Below are positions 16,449 to 24,206 of a stretch of 49,498 nucleotides of DNA, piece by piece. How positions within the stretch are numbered: position 1 is the first letter of the stretch; the number at the start of each line of letters is the position of its first letter. Under the pieces are notes generated by a model that was given only the letters and a program-made list of their open reading frames with translations, did not search any database and was not told where the DNA came from. Source of the DNA: JASLBX01 sp036374175 (GTDB taxonomy: Bacteria; Actinomycetota; Actinomycetes; Jiangellales; Jiangellaceae); NCBI GenBank assembly GCA_036374175.1, contig DASUUH010000053.1, forward strand, positions 1-49,498, read 5' to 3'. The translations under genes and the position numbers were made by a program.

Positions 16449-17378
16449 CTAGTTTCCGAACCGGCGGTCGGCGAGGGTGTTGAGCACCGCCGCCAGCCGG
16501 CTCGGGTCGCGGCACGTGACGACGACGCGGCGGCGGTCGGTGCGGGCCGCCTCGACCGCCGGCCCGCTCCGTGGCACCAGGGCGATCGTTCGCCGGGTGT
16601 AACGAAGCCCCCACCCGCCGAACTCACTGAACGGGCGGACCTCGTCGAGAACCCGGGAGCCGATCAGCTCGCTGATGGGCACGCGGTGCCGGAACGGTCC
16701 GGACGACAGGGTGAGTTCCCCGTCGCCAGCGTGCACGCCGCCGCGCGCGAACCAGGCAAGAACCAGCCCGAGGGCCACGAACTCGATACCGAGCCATGGT
16801 GTCACTAGGACGGAGACCACAACGCCGAGCACGGTGAACAACGCCAGCACGGCGGCTGCGAACCCCCAGTTGGTTGCGGACTCGCCATAACGGGCCGGAT
16901 CACCCGGGGCGAGCCGCGGCAGGTCGGCAGCCGGTGGTCCGGTCGCCGGGCGGGTCGGCTCGTCCGGCCGGCCGTGTATCCAAAACGCCAGGCCGGCAAA
17001 GCCGATCATCAACGGGATGGGAAGAGCGGCCTGCCAGCTGACCTGAGCCTGCTGCGGATCGGCAACGTCGAGGTTCGGCAAGACAACCAGCAGTCCGAGG
17101 GACGCCAGGAACCCGGATAACGCGCCTGTGACCATGGCGGCCACCTGCCGCCCGCGCGGAAGTGACAGTGTGACCGCGGCGGCGATCGATACGGCGGCCA
17201 CTGTGGCGACCGCCCACCCGTCGATGAACGCGTCACGGCCGGTGAATCCGTCCGGCCGGTCGCCCAGGGTCCAATGGGTGGCGAGCTGGGCCGGCAGCCG
17301 CTCACGCCAGGACAGCACGAGAACCAACACGACGGCGGCCGGAGCCACCCCGGCCAGTACTGCCGCCCAGCGCCGCAT
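16449..17378 (-). CDS. DUF1648-domain integral membrane protein
   Basis: A 309-aa protein starting at the ATG that overlaps the hutI stop (ATGA). The N-terminal half holds several TM helices and the DUF1648 signature LPAQLATHWTLGDRPDGF. Two further TM helices occur around residues 170-210 (FAAAVLALFTVLGVVVSVLV), followed by a cytoplasmic domain with a PH-like character (SSGPFRHRVPISELIGSRV). Such proteins are often near regulators or transport genes; function is unknown. The tight overlap with hutI suggests co-expression. Confidence 0.75.
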   Translation of the reverse strand: MRRWAAVLAGVAPAAVVLVLVLSWRERLPAQLATHWTLGDRPDGFTGRDAFIDGWAVATVAAVSIAAAVTLSLPRGRQVAAMVTGALSGFLASLGLLVVLPNLDVADPQQAQVSWQAALPIPLMIGFAGLAFWIHGRPDEPTRPATGPPAADLPRLAPGDPARYGESATNWGFAAAVLALFTVLGVVVSVLVTPWLGIEFVALGLVLAWFARGGVHAGDGELTLSSGPFRHRVPISELIGSRVLDEVRPFSEFGGWGLRYTRRTIALVPRSGPAVEAARTDRRRVVVTCRDPSRLAAVLNTLADRRFGN

Positions 17379-18568
17379 CAGGCAGGCCGCCCGCCGCGCC
17401 ATACGGCGGCTACTTGCGGGACACCCGGCCGGTAGGCGAGGTGAACGTACGACGGCGCGTCCAGGATGACCAGGTCGGCCTGTGCGCCGGGGACGAGTCG
17501 GCCGATGTCGTCACGGCGTAGGGCTCGAGCGCCACCGGCGGTGGCCGACCACACGGCCTCGGCGGGTGTCATGTGCATCTCGCGGACGGCCAATGCGATG
17601 CAGAAGGGCATCGATGAGGTGAAACACGAACCCGGATTGCAGTCCGTGGCCAAAGCGATCGTGGCTCCCGCGTGAAGCAGGCGGCGAGCATCGGGATACG
17701 GCTGGCGGGTGGAGAACTCGACCCCGGGGAGCAACGTCGCGACCGTGTTAGACGAGGCCAAAGCGTCGACGTCGAGGTCGGTGAGGAATGTGCAGTGGTC
17801 GGCACTGGCAGCGCCGAGTTCGACCGCCAGCTGAACCCCTGGGCCCTCGCCGAGCTGATTGGCGTGGACTCGAGGCTGCAATCCAGACTCGATACCGGCC
17901 CGCAGCACTTCGCTGGCCGCGTCCTTGTCGAAGGCACCACGCTCACAGAACACGTCGATCCAGCGGGCGTGCGGGGCGCAAGCCACTAGCATGTCGCCGG
18001 TAACAAGAGTGACGTATTCGTCGGGCCGCTCGGCGTACTCCGCGGGCACGACATGCGCGCCGAGGTACGTCGTCTCGTCGGTGAACTGCTTGGCCAGCGC
18101 GAGCGCCCGGGCCTCGTCGTGCACAGTCAGCCCGTACCCGCTCTTGACCTCGATCGTTGTCGTTCCCTGGCGGTACATTTCGGCCAGCAGCCGGGCCAGA
18201 TTGGCCGCGAGCACCTCGTCCGGTGCGGCCCGCGTGGCTGCCACGGTGGTGCGGATCCCGCCTGCGGCGTAGGGCTGGCCCGCCATGCGTGCGGCGAACT
18301 CTTCTGAGCGGTCACCCGCGAAGACCAGGTGTGCGTGGCTGTCGACGAACCCGGGGATGACGCAGCGGCCTGCCGCGTCGAATCTCGCGTCGGCTGCAGG
18401 CGCGTCGGCGACGCGGCCGACCCAGTCGACTCGGCCGTCCCCGCCGACGACGAGGGCGGCGTCACGCATCTCGCCCAGCTGTGTGTTTCCCTTTCCGGGA
18501 TCGTTGGTGACCAGCAATCCGATGCGGTCGAGCAGCGTCGTCGACACGCGCCTCACGCTACCCCTCAT
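17378..18568 (-). CDS. hutI: Imidazolonepropionase
   Basis: HutI hydrolyses 4-imidazolone-5-propanoate to N-formimino-L-glutamate in histidine degradation. The 396-aa protein shows the metal ligands HxH in GFVDSHAHLVFAGDRSEEF, the His in VHANQLGEG, the His in ASADHCTFLTD, and the Asp in ATDCNPGSCF. ATG at 18568 is given as the start; a GTG at 18547 (389 aa) is almost as likely, while the longer upstream frame is not real. No hutH, hutU or formiminoglutamate-processing gene is in the window. The divergent intergenic region with purS carries two identical palindromes. Confidence 0.92.
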   Translation of the reverse strand: MRGSVRRVSTTLLDRIGLLVTNDPGKGNTQLGEMRDAALVVGGDGRVDWVGRVADAPAADARFDAAGRCVIPGFVDSHAHLVFAGDRSEEFAARMAGQPYAAGGIRTTVAATRAAPDEVLAANLARLLAEMYRQGTTTIEVKSGYGLTVHDEARALALAKQFTDETTYLGAHVVPAEYAERPDEYVTLVTGDMLVACAPHARWIDVFCERGAFDKDAASEVLRAGIESGLQPRVHANQLGEGPGVQLAVELGAASADHCTFLTDLDVDALASSNTVATLLPGVEFSTRQPYPDARRLLHAGATIALATDCNPGSCFTSSMPFCIALAVREMHMTPAEAVWSATAGGARALRRDDIGRLVPGAQADLVILDAPSYVHLAYRPGVPQVAAVWRGGRPA

Positions 18569-18575
18569 GTTCCCG

Positions 18576-18632
18576 TGTCCGGCCGGACAAGTTCGTGGAC
18601 TGCCGCGACGCCGCTGTCCGGCCGGACAAGTC
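18576..18632. repeat. Twin 17-bp repeat containing a 14-bp perfect palindrome
   Basis: TGTCCGGCCGGACAAGT occurs at 18576-18592 and again at 18615-18631 in the same orientation. Its first 14 bases are a perfect palindrome. The copies start 39 bp apart, close to four helical turns, in the divergent hutI/purS intergenic region, which suggests an operator for a dimeric repressor acting on one or both genes. Confidence 0.75.
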
Positions 18633-18700
18633 GGGTTGCCGGCAGCTCGACAGGTAGGCTTGAACTCGTTCCCGTCCACCACCGCGCGAGGAGCGTGTCC

Positions 18701-18952
18701 GTGGCCCGCGTCGTCGTCGACGTCATGCTCAAATCCGAAATTCTCGATCCGCAGGGCAAGGCCGTCCATGGCGCTCTCGGCCGGCTCGGCTTCGAAGGCG
18801 TCGCCTCCGTACGGCAGGGCAAGCGGTTCGAGATCGACCTCGCCGGCGAGGCGACACCCGAAGCCGTCGCCGAGATCGAGCGGGCGGCCGGCACGCTGCT
18901 GTCGAACCCGGTCATCGAGGACTTCACCATCCACGTCGAAGGGACTTCGTGA
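18701..18952 (+). CDS. purS: Phosphoribosylformylglycinamidine synthase subunit PurS
   Basis: The 83-aa small subunit of the three-part FGAM synthase (PurSQL), which bridges PurQ and PurL in the fourth step of purine synthesis. It begins ARVVVDVMLKSEILDPQGKA and contains the family pattern GFEGVASVRQGKRFEIDL. The GTG start follows GAGGAG at 18688-18693. Only one base separates its stop from the purQ start. Length is typical for PurS. Confidence 0.93.
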   Translation: MARVVVDVMLKSEILDPQGKAVHGALGRLGFEGVASVRQGKRFEIDLAGEATPEAVAEIERAAGTLLSNPVIEDFTIHVEGTS

Positions 18953-18953
18953 C

Positions 18954-19694
18954 GTGCGCATCGGCGTCGTGACCTTCCCGGGGTCGCTGGACGACCGCGA
19001 CGCAGCCCGGGCACTCCGCCACGCCGGTGGTGAGCCGGTCCCGCTATGGCACGGTGACGCGGACCTGCGCCAGGTGGACGCGGTGGTGCTGCCCGGCGGC
19101 TTCTCGTACGGCGACTACCTGCGCTGCGGCGCCATCGCCCGCTTCGCACCGGTCATGGGGCCGCTGATCGAGGCGGCTCGCGGGGGGCTGCCCGTCCTGG
19201 GCATCTGCAACGGGTTCCAGATCCTGTGCGAGTCTCATCTGTTGCCTGGCGCCCTGATCCGGAACGATCATCGTAAGTTCGTGTGCCGCGACCAGCGGTT
19301 GCGGGTCGAGAACACCAACACGGTGTGGACGTCCGAGTACCAGGCCGGGCAGGAGATCGTCGTTCCGGTGAAGAACGGCGAGGGCGGGTACGTCGCCGAC
19401 GAGCGAACGCTGGACGAACTCGAGGGCGAGGGCCGGGTCGTGTTCCGTTACCTCGAGGACAACCCCAACGGGTCATACCGCGACATCGCCGGTATCACGA
19501 ATGCACGCGGCAACGTGGTCGGGCTGATGCCGCATCCCGAGCACGCGATCGACACCCTCACCGGACCCACCACCGACGGCCTCGCCATGTTCCGCTCCTG
19601 CCTCGCGTTGATCATGGGTGATTCGTGGTCAACGGCTGCCCGGAACCACGAATCGCCCGTGATCAACGCGGAGGGTGAGGGCGTACGAGCGTGA
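18954..19694 (+). CDS. purQ: Phosphoribosylformylglycinamidine synthase subunit PurQ (C-terminally extended)
   Basis: The glutaminase subunit that supplies ammonia to PurL. The catalytic Cys is in VLGICNGFQIL and the His/Glu pair is in GLMPHPEHAID. The GTG start lies 2 nt after the purS stop codon. The protein is 246 aa, some 20 residues longer than the usual actinobacterial PurQ. The extra tail after about FRSCLALI (MGDSWSTAARNHESPVINAE and beyond) is encoded by a 67-bp hairpin element at 19604-19670. The GTG of purL overlaps the stop, so the reading frame was preserved. Confidence 0.93.
   Translation: MRIGVVTFPGSLDDRDAARALRHAGGEPVPLWHGDADLRQVDAVVLPGGFSYGDYLRCGAIARFAPVMGPLIEAARGGLPVLGICNGFQILCESHLLPGALIRNDHRKFVCRDQRLRVENTNTVWTSEYQAGQEIVVPVKNGEGGYVADERTLDELEGEGRVVFRYLEDNPNGSYRDIAGITNARGNVVGLMPHPEHAIDTLTGPTTDGLAMFRSCLALIMGDSWSTAARNHESPVINAEGEGVRA
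19604..19670. repeat. Long inverted repeat inside the purQ 3' end (TGATCA-type palindrome A)
   Basis: The left arm is at 19604-19628 and the right arm at 19646-19670; they are 25 bp each, pair at 23 positions and are separated by 17 bases. Each arm has TTGATCA near its outer edge. It is located inside the coding sequence, where it adds codons to the C-terminus of PurQ. Confidence 0.85.
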
Positions 19695-21976
19695 GCATCG
19701 ATACCGTCAAGAACGCCGAAGTCACACCCGAGCACCCGCAGCCGTGGGCCGAGCTGGGCTTGAAAGCGGACGAGCACCAACGCATCCACGACATCTTGGG
19801 GCGACGGCCGACATCGTCCGAGTTGGCAATGTATTCGGTGATGTGGTCCGAGCACTGCTCCTACAAGAGCTCGAAAGTGCACCTGCGCCGGTTCGGCGAG
19901 CTGGCCCAGGAGACCGCCACCGGAAAGTTGCTGGCCGGTATCGGTGAGAACGCCGGTGTGATCGACGTCGGGAACGGTTACGCGGTGACGTTCAAGGTCG
20001 AGTCGCACAACCATCCGTCGTACGTCGAGCCCTACCAGGGCGCCGCGACCGGAGTCGGCGGCATCGTCCGCGACATCCTGGCCATGGGCGCGCGCCCGAT
20101 CGCCGTCATGGACCCGCTGCGATTCGGGCCGTTCGACGCGCCGGACACCGCGCGAGTGCTGCCGGGCGTCGTGGCCGGCATCGGTGGCTACGGCAACTGC
20201 CTCGGCCTGCCGAACATCGGCGGCGAGGTGGTCTTCGACCCGTCCTACGCCGGTAATCCGCTGGTCAACGCGTTGTGCGTGGGCGTGATGCGACACGAGG
20301 ACCTGCACCTGGCGCACGCGTCCGGTGTCGGCAACCTCGTTGTGCTGTACGGCGCGAAAACCGGCGGGGACGGCATCGGCGGGGTCTCCGTGCTCGCGTC
20401 CGAGACATTTGCATCATCGGAAGGACCGGCGGCGTCATCCAGACGGCCGAGCGTCCAGGTCGGCGATCCGTTCATGGAGAAGCTGCTGATCGAATGCACG
20501 CTCGAGATGTTCGCCGAGCGGCTCGTCGTCGGGATCCAGGACCTCGGCGGTGCCGGGCTTTCGTGCGCGACCTCCGAACTGGCTTCGGCCGGTGAAGGCG
20601 GCATGCACGTCGTGCTCGATCGCGTTCCGCTGCGCGACTCGTCACTCGCTCCCGAAGAGATCCTCATGAGCGAGTCGCAGGAGCGGATGATGGCGATCGT
20701 CACGCCCGAGAACATCGACCGGGTGCTGGAGATCTGCCGCAAGTGGGACGTCGACGCCACCGTGATCGGTGAAGTCAACGACTCGGGCCGGCTCACCATC
20801 GACTGGCGCGGTGAGCAGGTCGTCGACGTCCCGCCGCGCACGGTGGCCCACGAGGGCCCGGTGTACCAGCGGCCCTACGCGCGGCCGTCGTGGCAGGACA
20901 AGCTACAGGCAGCCACTCCGGACGTGCTGGCTCGCCCGTCGACCGGTGCGGAGTTGCGCGCCACCTTGCTGCAACTAGTCTCCTCGCCCAACCTGGCGTC
21001 GAAGTCCTGGATCACTGACCAGTACGACCGGTACGTCCTCGGCAATACCGTGCTGGCTCAGCCGGAGGATTCCGGCGTGGTCCGGATCGACGAAGAATCC
21101 GGTCTAGGCGTTGCAGTGGCCACGGATGCGAACGGCCGCTACACCAAGCTCGACCCGTACGCGGGCGCTCAGCTCGCGCTGGCCGAGGCCTACCGGAACG
21201 TCGCGACCGTTGGCGCGCGACCGCTGGCTGTAACGGACTGCCTGAACTTCGGCTCGCCCGAGGATCCTGCCGTGATGTGGCAGTTCGCCGAGGCGGTGCG
21301 GGGCCTGGCCGATGCGTGCCGGGTGCTGGGAACCCCGGTGACCGGCGGAAATGTCTCCTTCTACAACCAGACCGGTGACACGGCGATCCTGCCGACGCCC
21401 ATCGTCGGCGTGCTCGGTGTGATCGAAGACGTGTCACGTCGCACTCCCTCAGGATTCCGCACTCCCGGTCACGTGATCTACCTGCTGGGTGAGACCAGGG
21501 ACGAGTTCGGCGGCTCGGAGTGGGCGCACGTCGTGCACGGGCATCTGGGCGGCCGGCCCCCGCTGGTCGACCTGGATGCCGAGCGTGTGCTCGCCGGCAT
21601 TCTCGTGGACGCGTCGTGGGACGGCTTGATCAACGCGGCCCATGACCTGTCCGACGGCGGGCTTGCGATCGCACTCGTCGAGTCATGCCAGCGGTACGGC
21701 GCGGGGGCGAACGTCCGGGTTCCGGACGGGCTTGATCCCTTCGTGTTCCTGTTCTCAGAGTCGCAGGCGCGAGCCATTGTGGCGGTGCCGGAGCCTCAGG
21801 AGGACCGCTTCACGACGATGTGCTCCACGCGTGGCTTCCCGCACGTCCGGATCGGGGAGGTCGGGGACGGCGGAAACGCCGGTCCGGCGTTGAGCGTCGA
21901 CGGGTTGTTCAGCGTTCCGCTGGACGACGTACGGCATGCCGCCGAGGCGACTATCCCCGGGCGATTCGAGACCTGA
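19691..21976 (+). CDS. purL: Phosphoribosylformylglycinamidine synthase subunit PurL
   Basis: The 761-aa ATP-dependent synthetase subunit of FGAM synthase. The N-terminal segment includes FSVMWSEHCSYKSS-type sequence (here YSVMWSEHCSYKSSK). Other family landmarks are KVESHNHPSYVEPYQGAATG, IQDLGGAGLSCATSELA and AHDLSDGGLAIALVES. The GTG start overlaps the purQ stop. Length agrees with small-type PurL that requires separate PurS and PurQ. The gene ends 19 bp before the convergent Dabb gene. Confidence 0.95.
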   Translation: MSIDTVKNAEVTPEHPQPWAELGLKADEHQRIHDILGRRPTSSELAMYSVMWSEHCSYKSSKVHLRRFGELAQETATGKLLAGIGENAGVIDVGNGYAVTFKVESHNHPSYVEPYQGAATGVGGIVRDILAMGARPIAVMDPLRFGPFDAPDTARVLPGVVAGIGGYGNCLGLPNIGGEVVFDPSYAGNPLVNALCVGVMRHEDLHLAHASGVGNLVVLYGAKTGGDGIGGVSVLASETFASSEGPAASSRRPSVQVGDPFMEKLLIECTLEMFAERLVVGIQDLGGAGLSCATSELASAGEGGMHVVLDRVPLRDSSLAPEEILMSESQERMMAIVTPENIDRVLEICRKWDVDATVIGEVNDSGRLTIDWRGEQVVDVPPRTVAHEGPVYQRPYARPSWQDKLQAATPDVLARPSTGAELRATLLQLVSSPNLASKSWITDQYDRYVLGNTVLAQPEDSGVVRIDEESGLGVAVATDANGRYTKLDPYAGAQLALAEAYRNVATVGARPLAVTDCLNFGSPEDPAVMWQFAEAVRGLADACRVLGTPVTGGNVSFYNQTGDTAILPTPIVGVLGVIEDVSRRTPSGFRTPGHVIYLLGETRDEFGGSEWAHVVHGHLGGRPPLVDLDAERVLAGILVDASWDGLINAAHDLSDGGLAIALVESCQRYGAGANVRVPDGLDPFVFLFSESQARAIVAVPEPQEDRFTTMCSTRGFPHVRIGEVGDGGNAGPALSVDGLFSVPLDDVRHAAEATIPGRFET

Positions 21977-21995
21977 CGGACGGTAGGGCGAGCCG

Positions 21996-22289
21996 TTAGA
22001 CCTCGTACTGCACCCGGACGAGTTCCGCGGTAATCGGACCGGTGCCTTCGGCTACGGCCGAGCGATGAGCGGGATGGTGGACGTACGCCTCCCAGTCCTG
22101 CTTGGAGTCGAAGTCGGCCACGAGCGCCATGTCCCATGTAGCCTCGCTGAACCCGAGATCGCGGCCGAACTCGTAACGGCGGATCTCGGGAATCAGTCCC
22201 GGCAGCTCTGAAAGCCGCCGAAACGCCTCCTCGATCTGGGCTTCGGTGGCATCGGCAGTCCAGCGAAACAGGACGGTGTGGCGGATCAT
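21996..22289 (-). CDS. Dabb (stress-responsive alpha/beta barrel) family protein
   Basis: A 97-aa ferredoxin-like dimeric barrel protein: MIRHTVLFRWTADATEAQIE at the N-terminus and WDMALVADFDSKQDWEAY with the HPAHRSAVAE segment at the C-terminal half are characteristic. The ATG start overlaps the UbiA stop (ATGA), so it is translated from the same message. Dabb proteins include small cyclases such as plant olivetolic acid cyclase as well as many proteins without a known activity; the active residues cannot be judged here. Confidence 0.85.
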   Translation of the reverse strand: MIRHTVLFRWTADATEAQIEEAFRRLSELPGLIPEIRRYEFGRDLGFSEATWDMALVADFDSKQDWEAYVHHPAHRSAVAEGTGPITAELVRVQYEV

Positions 22290-23326
22290 CGGGTTCCTTC
22301 ACTAGCGGCGGCGCGCTTGGCGCCAACGATCGACTCTTGGGCCGCAAGATTCGCGGGGACGACCATGCGGGTAGAGGGACCGTGCCGAAGCATCGACCAC
22401 GACCTGCCGGCGACAAGTACGGCCAGTGCGACCATCAGTGCGTGATAGCCCGCTGGCTGCCAGTGCGTCATGGAGAGGTGGGCCAGCAGAACGATGACCA
22501 TGCCACGGCCGGTGATCGCCGTTGCGGCGATGATCGCCTCGTCGCGCCTAGGCCCCGCGTCGACGGCGAGCCCGCGCAATAGGAGCAGGACGAACGCGAC
22601 CGCGGCGCTGTAGATCAACACGATCACCACAGATGGCTTCTCCAGCGATGCGACGATCATCGTTGCGCCCAGAGCCCAGCACACCGCGCTGAGGGCGCAC
22701 GTCCAGCGGCGGCCGTGCCGAACTAGAAACGTACGCTTGCCGAACAGCGCGTCACCGCGGACATCGCGGAAGTCCTTGAGGAGGATGCGCCCGATGAAGC
22801 CGACGTATAACCCGCCCAGCAGCGCCAGATCGGCTGTTGTGACCATCGATGTGGCCGTCAGGAGCCCAGCGAGGTAAGGCACGGCGACGTAACCCGCGGG
22901 AAGGATCAGCGAGGCAACGGCGCCGCGGTCCGCCAAGCGGGTGGGTCGCAGCGAGTAACTCGTGCTCAGGATCAATCCAGAGACCAGCACGACGGTCACC
23001 GCCCAATGAGACGCAAGGCTCGCTCCGGTGGCGATCAAGACGGCTAATCCACCGACCACGATGAGGTCCCGCTTTGTGCCCGTCCCGGCAACGAGCGGCC
23101 GCCCAGTGCCATTAGGCAGGTTGACGCGGTCGATGGCTTCGTCGGCAATGTCGTTGCATACCACCGAGTACACGAGGAACCCGGCGACGACTGCCAGGAC
23201 TTTGGCGAACGCGAACAGGTCATCAGAAGCGCCACCTTGGGCGAGGCCGAGCGCCGCATAGATCGCGAGGAGCATCATCACGCCAGGGCGCGACAGTTGT
23301 GCCAGCACTCGAAGTCGGCCGATCAT
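22286..23326 (-). CDS. UbiA-family membrane prenyltransferase
   Basis: A 346-aa protein with about nine TM helices. The two Asp-rich motifs that bind Mg-diphosphate are present: NDIADEAIDRVNLPNGTGRP (near residue 63) and LLKDFRDVRGDALFGKR (near residue 190). It would attach an isoprenoid chain to an aromatic or other polar acceptor. It is coupled to the upstream 56-aa gene and the downstream Dabb gene by overlapping stop/start codons. It is unlike housekeeping MenA in its partners; the acceptor is unknown. Confidence 0.87.
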   Translation of the reverse strand: MIGRLRVLAQLSRPGVMMLLAIYAALGLAQGGASDDLFAFAKVLAVVAGFLVYSVVCNDIADEAIDRVNLPNGTGRPLVAGTGTKRDLIVVGGLAVLIATGASLASHWAVTVVLVSGLILSTSYSLRPTRLADRGAVASLILPAGYVAVPYLAGLLTATSMVTTADLALLGGLYVGFIGRILLKDFRDVRGDALFGKRTFLVRHGRRWTCALSAVCWALGATMIVASLEKPSVVIVLIYSAAVAFVLLLLRGLAVDAGPRRDEAIIAATAITGRGMVIVLLAHLSMTHWQPAGYHALMVALAVLVAGRSWSMLRHGPSTRMVVPANLAAQESIVGAKRAAASEGTR

Positions 23327-23493
23327 TTGTTACCCGCCCACGTGGACATGCCGACGATGAACAAACCCGCCACGACCATTCCGAGTACGACGAACACCCC
23401 GGCCAATATCAGCCCGAACAACAGCCAGCCACTGATCCGGCGCTTGGGCTGTGGTGCCGGTGGTGGCGACGGGGGCCAATGATCATTGTCCAT
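23323..23493 (-). CDS. 56-aa single-TM small protein
   Basis: A short ORF with a strong ribosome binding site (GAGGAGGT, about 4 nt before ATG). It begins MDNDHWPPSPPPAPQPKRR, then has a TM helix (WLLFGLILAGVFVVLGMVVA) and ends GMSTWAGNK. The stop overlaps the ATG of the UbiA gene. The Pro-rich cytoplasmic N-terminus and single helix suggest a membrane accessory subunit. It is first in the operon 56-aa ORF - UbiA - Dabb. No homologue is recognised. Confidence 0.72.
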   Translation of the reverse strand: MDNDHWPPSPPPAPQPKRRISGWLLFGLILAGVFVVLGMVVAGLFIVGMSTWAGNK

Positions 23494-23513
23494 GGGTTAC
23501 CTCCTCTACTGCT

Positions 23514-24107
23514 TCAGCTACCCACCATTGCGGCCAGCCCATCGGCGTACGAATCCGCGTTCACATTGTCGATCAACAGCCGCTGAACGATGTAGCCCAT
23601 GATCGCACCCACCAGCACCTTGGCCACCTCTGCCGGGTCAGCATCCGCGGCCACCTGCCCGGCGGCTTGTTCGGCGGCGACGAGTCGGGTGATCAGCCCG
23701 TGGACGCCGACGTATCGTTCCTGAACCACGGCGGCCAAGCCAGGGTCTCGTAATGCCTCGGCCCATACCTGCGGAGCGAGCCGAGCGAAACCGTCCGGCC
23801 CGAAGGCCATGTCCTCGACCGTACGCAGGCCTCGCCTGATGGCGTCGGACACTCTCGGCGGCGGGTCCTGCTCGACAATCGGCTCGAGTATCGCGGTGAT
23901 GTTGCTGATCACGCGCTCGGCGATCGCGGCGATGATCTCGTTCTTGCCCTTGAAGTAGCCGTATACCGCGCCGGCGGACAGTCCGGCCTCGGTGAAGATG
24001 TCGGTCATTGACGTCTGGTGAAACCCCTGGCGAACAAAACAGCGGCGGGCGGCGTCCAGGATCTGTTGCCGCCGCCGTTCGCGATGTTCGTCTGATACGC
24101 GCGGCAT
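23514..24107 (-). CDS. TetR/AcrR-family transcriptional regulator
   Basis: A 197-aa repressor with an N-terminal HTH (SMTDIFTEAGLSAGAVYGYF, about residues 32-51) and a helical ligand-binding half. It faces the membrane-protein gene at 24207. The intergenic stretch contains two 14-bp operator-like sites, AACGAACGTTCCTT and AATGATTGTTCGTT, so the regulator probably controls itself and the neighbour. Its 3' end is 20 bp from the start of the 56-aa ORF, which could place the UbiA operon under the same upstream transcript. Confidence 0.88.
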   Translation of the reverse strand: MPRVSDEHRERRRQQILDAARRCFVRQGFHQTSMTDIFTEAGLSAGAVYGYFKGKNEIIAAIAERVISNITAILEPIVEQDPPPRVSDAIRRGLRTVEDMAFGPDGFARLAPQVWAEALRDPGLAAVVQERYVGVHGLITRLVAAEQAAGQVAADADPAEVAKVLVGAIMGYIVQRLLIDNVNADSYADGLAAMVGS

Positions 24108-24120
24108 GCGGCCATCCTAA

Positions 24121-24134
24121 AACGAACGTTCCTT
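24121..24134. promoter_or_regulatory. TetR-type operator site 1
   Basis: AACGAACGTTCCTT, one mismatch from the perfect palindrome AACGAACGTTCGTT. It lies 13 bp upstream of the TetR gene start. Confidence 0.65.
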
Positions 24135-24178
24135 CTTGACAATGCGGCGACCCAGGCGGATCATAGGGCCAGTAAAAG

Positions 24179-24192
24179 AATGATTGTTCGTT
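24179..24192. promoter_or_regulatory. TetR-type operator site 2
   Basis: AATGATTGTTCGTT resembles site 1 and the AACGAACGTTCGTT palindrome (11 of 14). It lies 14 bp before the start of the divergent membrane-protein gene, so binding would block its promoter. Confidence 0.6.
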
Positions 24193-24206
24193 TTAAAGGA
24201 GGAGCC

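Noticed and set aside
18569..18961. Extension of hutI into the purS region
   Set aside because: It is antisense to purS and runs across the twin palindromes; the imidazolonepropionase fold begins after 18568.
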